From Gnetum montanum (Eukaryota; Streptophyta; Gnetopsida; Gnetales; Gnetaceae), in the NCBI GenBank assembly GCA_015680685.1, contig MNCI01016243.1, forward strand, positions 32,548 to 96,547: DNA of 64,000 bases. The letters are read 5' to 3'. Under the pieces are notes generated by a model. That model did not search any database and was not told the origin of the DNA. It saw only the letters and a list, made by a program, of their open reading frames with translations. Every line of letters starts with the position of its first letter. Positions within the stretch are counted from its first letter, which is position 1. This document shows positions 22,975 to 33,190 of the stretch, one piece after another. Made by a program: the position numbers and the translations under genes.

Positions 22975-24420
22975 TCAGATGTAGTATGACTTGAGATATG
23001 AGTGATTCACCAGATTTTTAAACTTGTTGTCATCCATGTCTGCCAGCTTCAAGGCCTCATTCCCAAAGGCTTTTGTTACCATGTATGGACCTTCCAGGTT
23101 TACTGAGAATTTGTTCATATGCTCATGGATAGCCTTGAGAATGAGGTCTCCCTTCTATACTGGCCATTGATGCAAATTTGCATGATGTTTCTACCACTAC
23201 TTGTTTTCATAATGCTCTATGCGACTTAGTATCTGTGCATGCTCCTCCTCTATTGAGTCGAGGTCGATGATCCTTGACTCGTTGTTCTAAGATTTGCTCA
23301 CAACATTCGATAGGATCATCCAAAGTGATGGCACCTGCAACTCAAGAGGTAACACTGCTTTAGATCCATAAACAAGACTATAAGGTGTCTTACCTGTTGC
23401 AGTTTTGCATGTCATCCTGTAAGCCCACAATACATAGAGGATTTGCTCATGCCATCTCCTCTTTTTATTGTTAATAATTTTCTTCAACAAGTTGATGATG
23501 GACTTGTTTGTAGCCTCTACTTGTCCATTCAGTTGCAGTTATATGCCAAGGAGAACGATTGTCTAATGCCAAGATTGCTGCAAAAGGTTTGAGTTTCCGC
23601 ATTACTAAACTATGCTCCATTGCTTGTCACAATAGCCATGGGGAGCCCAAACATTGTCACGCTGTTGTCCAAGATGAAGTCAAAAATCTGCTGAGATATA
23701 GTCTTCCTCATGGGGATAGCCTCTACACACTTAGTAAAATACTTAGTGGCAGTGATGATGAAGCTATGCCCTATAGAAGACTTAGGCGTGATAGGTCCTA
23801 TGATGTCTAGTCCCCATAGATAGAAAGGCCACGTGATCTATGTTGGATGTAATTCTGTAGGTGAAACGTGTATGATATTTGCATATCTTTGGCGCGTATC
23901 GCAAGTATTGACTTTGGCTAGATAATCATGCTCCATGTGAGGCCAATAATACCCTAAGCGTATGATTTTTGCAACCATGGCTCTAGGTTCTATGTGTCCA
24001 CCACACAGTCCCTCGTGTACTTCATTAATCACCTTCTGCACTTGCTCCTCATTTACGCATGCTAGCAATATCTCATCATAGGAGCATTTACATAGGGCAT
24101 TGTCTCCCATAATCACATATTTTTGAGCACGCTTATGGATTGTATCTCTCTGGGCAGATGTCAATCCTCTTGGGGATTTTCCATGTTGCAGGTAGGTTTT
24201 AATGTTGGCGTACCACTCCTGGGTGTCCATTGCACTAATAGATGCTATGTGTACCACCTGAGTGCTAGGCTTTGTACACTCAGTAATCAAAGCTGGAAAA
24301 TTTGTGAATAGATGTGATGGCATGTTTAATGCTAGGATGACCAGGGAATCTTCTATGGTGTTTTCATTGCATGACACATGTTGTACGTCCTTTGTTGCAA
24401 ACTATTTCAGTAGGCTTTTT
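22975..24420 (-). pseudogene. Integrase domain, element B
   Basis: The zinc-binding part reads HEGLCGGHIEPRAMVAKII, then RLGYYWPHMEHDY, and the second CxxC cysteine has become R. The core keeps the first D (WGLDIIGP near 23810) and the E (LNGQVEATNKSIINLLKKI near 23515). The second acidic residue is S in IVTSNG near 23620. The stretch 23287-23490 continues with RRWHEQILYVLWAYRMTCK and KTPYSLVYGSKAVLP, typical of gypsy integrases. It is inactive as it stands. Confidence 0.85.
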
Positions 24421-24455
24421 ACCAAGTCTCAATAGGGCTATAGGTGTATAGCCTT

Positions 24456-24800
24456 TCAAGTGTAGACCTTGGTGATTTTATTCACAACTAGTTGTGAATC
24501 TCTGCGAATCACCAAGTATTGTTTGCTTAATGCTTGGGTTGCTAAGAGGCCCCTAAGCAACCCTTCGTACTCTACCATATTTTTTGTACAAGGAAACACA
24601 AAAATGATAAGAAAAAGATTACATTTCCCAAAAGGGAAATGTAATGACAGTAGTTGCACTATCCCCTCGTGTGGTTCAGGTGCCATCAAAATGCAAATTA
24701 GCTTCAAGATGTGATGGGATGACATTGATAGTGCTAACATGCTCATCTAGGAATTCGAGATCTATGATCTCCTGGTTGTTGATGGGCGAAGTCGTAAGTC
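24456..24800 (-). pseudogene. Second RNase H-like domain, element B
   Basis: The readable order is NLHFDGT, then FVFPCTKNMVEYEGLLRGLL, then KQYLVIRRDSQLVVNKITK. The D, E and D acidic positions of an RNase H fold are all present. The domain sits between the ordinary RNase H and integrase, as in Tat-lineage elements. Confidence 0.7.
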
Positions 24801-25259
24801 ACGTTGCTATAGCGTAACCTTTCATCGATGATTGGCTCACATAATGCATACAAATTTTGTTGTTATTGCTTTCCACCGGGCTATCCTACCACTTTCATAT
24901 AGGTTGTTTGTGATAGCCCAGAGTATATTACTCTTGCAAATAATGTTAATCTTGTTATGAAATAGGTAGTGTCTCCACTTCTTCAATGCAAACACTAAGG
25001 AAAGTAGTTTCTCTTCACCTCACCTCATACGCTATTAGTGCATGACTTAGGTAGTACACTGGTATCTCAAAACCATCATTCTATTTCTGACATAACAGTG
25101 CCATGATAGATATGTCTGAGGTGGCAAGGTTGATGAAGAAAGGCTTATCCCTCTATGGTGGGTAAAAAGTTGGGAGGTGGAAAATCTCTTTCTTTAGATC
25201 ATCAAAAGCTTGTTGGCATTGTGTTTTCCATTCAAAGTTAATCCTTTTCTTTAGTAGAT

Positions 25260-25990
25260 ATTTCATGGGGTGTAACTTGTCAGTCAACTTTGCTATAAAC
25301 CTTTTGATGAACTATACTCTAGCTTATAACCTACACAATTCCTTAAGATTTGTAGGTGGTACCAGGTTAATGATGGCCTTGACTTTGTCAAGGTCCACTC
25401 ATATTCTAGCCTCCGATACTACAAACCCCAACATGAATCTAGTTCTCACCCTAAAGACACACTTTTTTAGATTAAGGTGTAAATTGTGCATCTTGCAATG
25501 CTTGAGGACCACACCTAGATCATTGGGATGATCAGTGGCTTCTTTAGATTTCACCACTATGTCATCCACATAATTGTTGAGCATTTCTAAGATGTAGTCA
25601 CTAAAGATGTAAGTCATGACTTGCTGGTAGGTTGCTCGAACGTTCTTGAGCCCAAAAGGCATCATAGTGTAACAAAAGGTAGCCCATGGGGTCATGAAGG
25701 CTATTGTTAACTAATGCTCTAGGTTGATGCAATTTTGGTTGTAGCTGGAGAAACCATCCATAAAGGATAACAGAGCATGACCAGCCATAGTGTCAATGAG
25801 TTGATTGATACTTAGAAGTGGAAAATTGTCTTTGATCATTGCCTTGTTCAAATCCTAGAAGTCTATACAAATTCGTATTCCTCCTGTTTTCTTAGAAACT
25901 ACAATGATTTTAGACACCCATTGCGAGTAATAAACTACCTAGATGAAACCAGCTTGATATAGCTTGGTGATTTCATCCCGTACAGCCAGT
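25260..25990 (-). pseudogene. Reverse transcriptase domain, element B
   Basis: Open frame 25399-25695 includes TFCYTMMPFGLKNVRATYQ, the catalytic YVDD at 25561-25572, and LKKCVFRVRTRFMLGFVVSE. Flanking blocks (GGIRICIDF.DLNKAMIKDN and MDGFSSYNQ) are readable with isolated stops. The active-site residues are kept. Confidence 0.9.
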
Positions 25991-26584
25991 GCGATCTCTA
26001 GTTTAACCTTGCGGGCCTTTTGCTTAAATGATTTCATGCATGAGTCCAAGATGATGTTGTGCTATATCAAACTTGAATATAAACCTGGAATGTCAGTGTA
26101 TGACCATGCAAAGACTTCAATTTTATCTTGCAGAATTTTGGCTACATCTTCGTGCATCTGTGAATCTAGGAGGGAACTAAGTTTCAACATTTTTATCTCT
26201 CCCCTAGATGTGGTCATAGGAATTTTGATGAGAGGGTCGTTAGTTACATCCCCAACCTCTAAACCTAGTGCTTGGACCAGATGCTCAAGCCAATTTGAGG
26301 ATGCTTCTAAGGATGCTACGGTGCTAACTTTGGGTGATTCCCTGTCTATTAGCTCTGGGTTCAGTTGTCTTGCAAGTTCCCTATGTGGACCTATTAAAGC
26401 TAAAGGTGAAGAGATATCATGATGGATTTTCATTCTTGCTCAACTTGTAAAAATGAGATGAAAGTCTATTCAAGAGATACCTGTTTGTAGTAGCTGTGCA
26501 TAGTGAAAATTTGCAAAGTGGAAATGAAATGTGAGCAATAGAAATAAGTAGAAAGTATGATAGAAAGCTTAATATTTTCCATTT

Positions 26585-26790
26585 TAAGGTCGTGGTAGAT
26601 AGCCTGGATGTAAAAATGCCAAACCGTTAGTACAAAATGCAAAAAAAACTACTTGTTTAATGTCTTCGTGAACTACCAAAAGGTTGGAGTATTAGATTAA
26701 GGTCATTGTGGACCACCATAATGTGAAATTTTGAAGGTGCTAGATTAAGGTCTTTGCAGACTACTAACAAGATACTTTTGTGAAGGTAAA
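26585..26790. repeat. GGTC-type covarying hairpin units between pol and antisense gene
   Basis: Dispersed units of the same design as the minisatellite at 22374 include TTAAGGTCattgtgGACCACC (a perfect 4-bp arm with a 6-nt loop, near 26697), TTAAGGTCtttgcaGACT near 26745, and a decayed copy near 26584. Spacing is irregular, at 40-115 bp. Confidence 0.65.
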
Positions 26791-26944
26791 CAACTGGTTT
26801 TAAGTGTTTCAGGGCTTTTTTCTTGAGCCCACCTACCTTAATGTGAATAGTGCTACTACACCGTGGCGGGCATGCTATGCTGTACGGAACACCCCACATT
26901 AATCAGGGAGAGAGAATGACAAGTTTCCTTTTCACCATTGCAAC

Positions 26945-26964
26945 TATAAATAGGGGTTAACCCC
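26945..26964 (+). promoter_or_regulatory. TATA box and palindrome before the antisense gene
   Basis: TATAAATAGGGG is followed without a gap by TTAACCCC, giving the perfect 12-bp palindrome GGGGTTAACCCC at 26953-26964. It faces right, into the plus-strand gene that starts at about 27087, and is opposite to element B. A start site near 26975 would be expected. This is the best sign that the antisense gene had its own Pol II promoter. Confidence 0.6.
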
Positions 26965-27086
26965 TGGTAATCTTGTCATTTTTTTCGTAATAGGGCAAAG
27001 CCCACATTTGGATTGTAGAGTGATTCTGCCAATAGGAAGCAAGGTGATTCGACGTAGCAACAAAGAAAGAGTCAGCAAACGAGACG

Positions 27087-30000
27087 ATGGATCCTAGGAA
27101 AGAACACAAACACTTAGAACTCACCAAGGTCGATGAAGTGAAACAAACCCTAGGACATGTGTCGTAGGCACATGTCGTGGTGCGAGAGGAGACACCATTG
27201 GCCCATTAGGCTACTATGCTTCCTCTATTTTCTTATATCTCTATTATTGCTTCTGCTTTCATTGTTTTTGTTTCTGTAATGTTTGTTTTTTAATCTCTAT
27301 TTCCTATCATCATGTTGTCATTATTTTGGCCCTTACATCGTCGCTATTGCTTTTTCGGCCATGATGGATGTACGAACACTACGCTAAGGTTGCATGTAAT
27401 GTTGCCTAGACCACCATCATTGCGGTTGTCATTGTTGCAGAGGCTTGAACGATTTGAGCCACTTGGCATTCAAATAACGTAGCATACGATCCTCAGGAGG
27501 GTTTGGCCATGTGCGTGATGTCATAGCATAACACGTATTCTATCATGGCGTGATGTTAATTGCTTTGTCAGGTAGATTTGTTGAAAGGATACAGTGTATT
27601 AAATTCTTCTTTGTTTAAAAATTTATCTTTAGTTTTGTTGTTGCTGCACTAAGATAATTCTGCTATGCTATCGTCTTCATATTTTTTGCTATGCTATATG
27701 CATGAAGAGAATTGTGCTATGCTATCTACTAAATGATAACTCTGTGACGGTATATTTGAACTCCATGGGAACATGCCGTTAACATTTGCTATTGTGTTAT
27801 GTAGGGTGGCACTAAGGCCAATCTTGATTATCCTAGAAATCGTAGGGGTCTTATGCTACGTAAGTGAAGTAGTGGCCAATATCCCTCCACCCCATGCATA
27901 TGTGGGGTAGCAGGTAGTCTAGTTCCAAGAAGGAGTGCAGGAATTTCTGCAATTTCTCCTCCAATGCTACAGTGTGATTTTTTGATCACACTTGGCAGAG
28001 GAGGTAGTGTCTGTGATAACAAAAAGCCTGTTGCCTAGGGAAAATTAGGGTATTCTAAGATTTTTGACAAATGGAGCAATTAGAAGTGGGCAAGGAGAAG
28101 GATCCAATCAATGCCCAAGGAATTTGAGGCATCTGGCTTGGATCTAGGAGATGCCTGAGTATAATTGCTACACTTTGTTTATTGCGTGTCACATGGGAAC
28201 GTGCTTCCATAGCCCACCAAGAACCGTTTACTATGTTGGTGGGTGAGTTTTGTAGACATGTTCCACTACATTGTGCAATGTTTTCTACACTAGGCAAATG
28301 TTAACAATGTGTTTTTGTTACCAGGTTTTTCATCAATGAGAATGGGCTTCATGGTAATACAAATGTGTTGGCCTTAGCATAGATGGCACTGCGGGAGTTT
28401 TCTTCCGCTAAGAATATGCATGCAGGTGTGATAGGCCAATGCGGGGGTGAGTACAAAAGTTACCCAACCTGGTATTCCAAGCGCTACGATAGATGTAAGG
28501 AGTTTGGTTGGTTGGATGGGGGATGGGTACCGTTTAAACCGATCAACGTTGAAAATTTCTTGGTTGCTCTTCCACCATTCCCATCACTGTTTAGTCCTGG
28601 TAAGTTGAACAGTAAATTAATACATATTCAAATGTTGTTCCTATTTTTTTTCTTCTGCTTATGCCTTGTCTAACTTGTTTTTTGTTTTTTTATGTTTTTG
28701 TGCAAACTTCTATAGCAGCGAAGAAGTCCCAAGAGGTGACATTGATGACCTTTGGGCATCAGGAGGCCAACATCTACTTCAAGTATGGGGAGGCAGATGA
28801 GAGCCAATGCTGGTTATGCAACACTACCTCAGAATCCCTAATCAAGCACCTTTAGGATGCTGGGCTCATGGATTTGTTCCTAGAAATGAACTTGAGCATC
28901 CCTTCCACTGAGATGCTCTCCCTAACTAACTCCTTTTTCAAGAAGATAGATCACTTCCCTACACGCGTACATGATGTGCAAGTGATCCTTGAAATCAATG
29001 ATGAGCTATTCATGGACCTTTTCGGTGTCCTTGCTGATGGTCTCCCTGTAGGGTCAAAGACGAAGAAAGAGGTGAACCATCAAAGAGACTTTGAGGAGTG
29101 GCTAGGGGTTGCAAATTGGCGAAAGGTGATCCTCATGGATAAGGTTAAGCCGAAAGCTTCCAAAGATGCTTACCCTATCTTCTGTGTTCATGCATTTGCC
29201 AAGCTACTTTCCCAAGGGAAGATTATTGCGATTGAGTAAGCTTGGATGATGTGGGAGGTCATGGAAGAGGGGGCTCGCTACAACTAGGCTAGGCACCTCT
29301 GCAAAGGCTTGCAAACTAAAATTGTCGTGCTTCATAAGAAGCATGAGTCTCATTTCAACATGCACCACACCTTTTACATAGCCTTCTTACAGTGTTTCAT
29401 GGAGTTCTTAGTAGTCCATGGGAATGGACTATCGGTTATGTGAGATCGTAACTAGATTTCCAAACCATGGATTTGCCAAATCCTCTAGACCACCCAAGCC
29501 CAAGATCCCCCAAAAGCTATTCGGGAGTCATTTTCCATGACAACTAAGGATCAGGTGGCCCATAAATTTTGTGGTGAGGAGAGTGTGGGAGAGGCACCCC
29601 CTACTACTACAGGTAGCGTATCGTAGGGGAAACGTCTCATCATCTAGATGGTGGCCACTATGTTGTGGCAAAAGAGGTCTCATCCAGTCAAGGAGCCACC
29701 CCATACAGATGAGGAAGGAGGGCCATCACTACAGTTTAAGATATGCAAGATACAACCTCCCATCAGTAAATGCTCTTCTCTATGTTTTTTTGTTTGCCTT
29801 TTGATTAAATTCTTGCTACTCTGTGCTATGCTAGGTAGCGTAGCATAACGTAGCACCTATTTCAACCTAACATGGTTTAAGCTATAATGCAAATATGTTT
29901 TTGCTGCTAGAGGAAGAAGAAGAAGAAGAAGAAGAAGAAGAAGGTGATGAAGAGGTGTTAGCCCCTAAGATGGGGGTAGCAAATAAAAATGTGTGGGGCC

Positions 30001-31790
30001 CAGTCATAGAGGAAAGGGCCCTGGTCAAGAGGGAAGGAGCTCTTGGCATTAAGGAAGAGGCTCTTGTAAATGAGGAAAACCCTCCTACTAAAGAGAAGGA
30101 CATTTTTGGAGATGAAGAGGAGCCTCCTGTGGAAGAGAAGGATGCTGGTGCCTTAAAAGGAAAGGCCCTAGCAAATAAAGACGAAGCCCACATCAACTGG
30201 AAAGGGACTTCTATTGGAGATCCCTTTGGTGAATGTAGTTCAGCATTGGGGGAGTGGAAAAATGCTAAGGTTGCTACCATAGTTTTGAGCTAGAGAGGAG
30301 GGGAACTGCAATTAGATGCTAATGAATTTGACAATATATTTGACAATATGTCGATGGGAGATCCCCCAATTATCACCTCTGAGGGTTTACTAGGTGGAAG
30401 CCCTTACACTATCGTTTGTCTTACTCACAACCTTATTGCAGTCCATCTCAGTCATTACTGATGCATTTGGTTGCATGACAGACACAACTATCAATGCTGT
30501 AGGACCTCCCCTAATTCACCTAGAACTATGGGCTGAGACCCCTCACAAGCTTACGTTCATGGTGGGTGTCGTCGATGACATGATCGGCTATCTTAGACAG
30601 GTCGATCCTGAAGTTGGTAAGTAAAACAACTATGCTAGGCTATTTGAGGTTACTACGCTAAACTTATTGAGTTTCTAGCTTTGCTATGCTAATGTAACTA
30701 ATGCACTCTTTATGTGGTTATAGCCTCTTGACTCAAGTGGGACCCAAAATAGGCATTGAAAGTCGACATCGTGCCTACATTCCCACCCGAAGTGGCCAAG
30801 GTGCCTCATCACATATACGACAAGGCTAGAAAATGCGCTTTTCACTTGGAATGATCCTTTTGGGAGTGTAGGGATATCAATGAAGACCTCTAGAAATGGG
30901 TCCAGAGGACTAAGAAAGAGAAGGCTAAACTGAGCACCGAGGTGGGAGACCTCTGATCCAAGAATGAGTTCCTTCTGGCTCATGATACCAATGATGGAAA
31001 TTGACACATAGCTATCATAGATTATGCTAGATATTTCACAATCGTGTGGTACAACAACGAGGCTACTAGGGAGATAATAGAATAGAGGATGTAGATAGAC
31101 TTGTTGGCTCAGAAGAACTTGGACTGGAAAAACTATAGTGCTAGAGTTTACGAGTGGGGATAGTCCCAGAAGAACCATAAACATATGTATAAATTTGAAT
31201 GTGCCACCTACCGCAAACAATACCAGGATGCTTTAGTGAAGTTGTTTACCCATGAGGCATTCTTGAATGCCATTGATGCTTCTAAAGCTTACAACAATTT
31301 CATGGAGCAGGTGATGGTCATTGAATCTCCTGAACAGGAAGTGGATCTTCCCAAAGGTGCGACCGCTACTGCCTCTTTTTCTCCAAGACTGCCAAGATGG
31401 ATGACCATTGAAAAGGAAAAAGTTGTTATAAATGTTGAACCAAGTGATAGGTACTAGGTAGATATCACAGAGGAGGAGGTCTGGCATCTCCTCGGGCTCA
31501 GTTTGGATCACATACCACTCGAGGTAGATGCAGGTCCATCTCGAGTTAGTCACTTTATACTATGCAAAGGCTTATGCTCTATTCTAGCTTTCATGTGTTG
31601 CTCTAGCTGATTACTTCATTTTTTGCAATGTAGATTCATGATGAAGGCACAGGGCCCGTAGAAGGAAAAAATGAAGAGGCAGAAGAGGGAAATGCAAAGG
31701 AAGGTGACGTAGAAGGAAACAATGTGGAAGGAAATGGTAGAGGTGAAGGTGATGTAGGAGAAGATGGCTTATGACAACATGCATTTTTGA
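27087..31790 (+). pseudogene. Spliced antisense gene inside element B (FCP1/NIF-like segment, acidic and coiled segments)
   Basis: This plus-strand multi-exon gene lies antisense between the protease and RT of element B. Exons inferred from GT-AG borders are: from 27087 (ATG, MDPRKEHKHLELTK), 27805-28242, 28325-28599, 28716-29765, 29911-30616, 30724-about 31570, and 31634-31790. Exon 2 has VQEFLQFLLQCYSVIF then HLAEEVVSVITKSLLP, matching the FCP1/NIF-like segment of the 16164-19159 copy. Exon 3 encodes a W/Y/F-rich block (FGWLDGGWVPFKPINVENF). Exon 4 includes TFGHQEANIYFKYGEADESQ and DLFLEMN. Exon 5 opens with a run of 11-12 glutamates. Exons 6-7 are charged and helical. Stops occur but long open stretches remain (123 and 132 codons). 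The catalytic DxDxT of HAD phosphatases was not found. What it does is unknown; it may be a captured and rearranged host gene. Confidence 0.6.
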
Positions 31791-31954
31791 TTTTTTGTAT
31801 TTTTTTTTTTTTGCAAAATTGTTGCAAACATTATTTGATGGAAAAGTGGTTTGAATGAAAAGGAGAATTTTGGAAAAGAAAATTAGTTTTATGGTAGCTT
31901 ATGCGTTATCTATGTGATCAATTTTATGTTTTTGTCTTTAATTTTTTAGTTTTA

Positions 31955-32180
31955 GGCCATTTCGAGCCATCGCTAGTTTTAGGTCATTTCAGGCCATCGC
32001 TAGTTTTAGGCTATTATAGGCCCCTGCTAGTTTTAGGCCATTTCAGGCCCCTGCTAGTTTTAGGCCATTTCGGGCCATTTAGTTTGAGGCCATTTCGGGC
32101 CATCTCTAGTTTTAGGCCATTTTGGGCTATCGGACGTGCTGTAAACAAAAGAAATCTTGCCAATTTTAGGCCTTAGTGGG
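31955..32180. repeat. GGCC-type covarying hairpin minisatellite, 8 units of ~27 bp
   Basis: Units read GCTAGTTTTAGGCC, a 6-nt loop (ATTTCR, ATTATA or TTAGTG), then GGCC. Seven or eight copies run in tandem. The arms GGCC/GGCC are perfect in four units. GGCT/GGCC and GGCC/GGCT are kept by G-T pairing in two others. The unit has the same AGTTTTA lead and loop size as the 30-bp array at 22374, but a different stem. It separates the antisense gene from the protease of element B. Confidence 0.8.
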
Positions 32181-32354
32181 CCGTGGAGAAGTTTAACATA
32201 AATATAAGATATGTTAATGGTTTAGAGGAAGTAAGTTTGTGTACCTACCGTAGATGGACAAAAGTGAGGTGAATAAGCGATAACTGTACAATGGATGTTG
32301 ATAGGGCAAGAAGCGATAGGGCTACTATGCTATGCGTAACTGCTTCCTAACCCA

Positions 32355-33190
32355 TCATGGATTGGGCAAGGTGTAAGATCGAGATGCTTTGCTATAGCCT
32401 TTGTCTGCATCGTTGTACTCTTCTTGGAAGGACAACTCAACCCACGTATTTTTGTTTTTTGAACCAGCATGTTGAGCCTTCTCTCTTGCTAAATGGTTAG
32501 TATCTACAAAGACAGGTGCTTCATTCTCAGAGGTTATGACCTCTGAGCCCTGTTCCATATCTACGTTGTTGATAGCTTATCTTGCTACCTTGTTGCCATG
32601 GATTACCACCTCCCTGCCTACATAAGGTAGATGGATCCCCTGATGAATGGACGAAGAGATAGCCCTAAGTTCCACTAACCATGACATCCCCAAGATCAAG
32701 TTAAACTTGGGCATCTCTTCGACCACGATGAATGCTATGTTTATGGGGAACTAGTCCCCTACCATGAAGTCAATGTGGACCATGCCTTTCACCATGACCC
32801 ATGCCCCATTGAATGAATTTAAGCATGACATTTTTGTGGGTCTAATTTGGTCAACCAAACCTAGCTTATCCACAATAGGGAAATGGATGATGTTTGTAGT
32901 GGCCCCATCCTCAACATGTACCCTTCGGATCTTATGTTGGCCAACCTGAATTATGATGAATAGGGGTGTTGTAGTCACCTAACCCTTTTTAGGGTCTTCC
33001 CTAATGGAATCATCATAGAAAGTCAATTGGTATGGTTGGGGTTCTACAAGCATAGAAGGAAGCATGACCGAGTGGATCACTTTCTCTTCCTCTGGCATGT
33101 TCTCGTCAATCGGAATTACCATTAACATGCTAACCAAAGCCTCATGGTGTGCGGCAGATGTCATGATCAAGTCATACAGGCTCAATGTAG
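32355..33190 (-). pseudogene. Aspartic protease region of element B
   Basis: The minus strand gives YDLIMTSAAHHEALVSML, QPYQLTFYDDSIREDPKKG, then the retropepsin active site as VHVEDGATTNIIHFP (D-G-A kept), KLGLVDQIRPTKMSCLNSF and FNLILGMSWL. Homologous regions in C1 (44400-45136) and G (57990-58561) share every block. A tail of about 67 residues (32355-32558) follows before the hairpin array. Several stops separate the blocks. The protease would cut the Gag-Pol polyprotein in a virus-like particle. Confidence 0.8.

Larger units (their letters stand above)
22975..26433 (-). pseudogene. pol: Degraded pol polyprotein of Tat-like element B
   Basis: On the minus strand this holds a pre-RT linker (26062-26433), RT (about 25260-25990), a first RNase H (about 24890-25260), a second RNase H (about 24456-24800) and integrase (about 22975-24420), ending in NHSYLKSYYI and a stop at 22975-22977. 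It is better preserved than element A pol but still carries stops and frameshifts throughout. The linker is clearly homologous to 2443-2712 (GLEVGDVTNDPLIKIP against DLEVGDITKDSLVQVP). Upstream in the element, the pol frame is separated from protease by the antisense gene and two hairpin arrays. That is an unusual distance for a gypsy element. Confidence 0.87.

Noticed and set aside
29882-30280. 132-codon serine-rich minus-strand ORF
   Set aside because: It is the complement of the glutamate run (GAA repeats) in exon 5 of the plus-strand gene. The serine run is a shadow of that repeat.
26945-31790. Antisense gene as an intact host gene interrupted by element fragments
   Set aside because: A second copy with matching exons lies in element X, next to the same family-specific hairpin array. 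That fits cargo of the family better than a coincidence at two sites, though only a genome-wide search can settle it.
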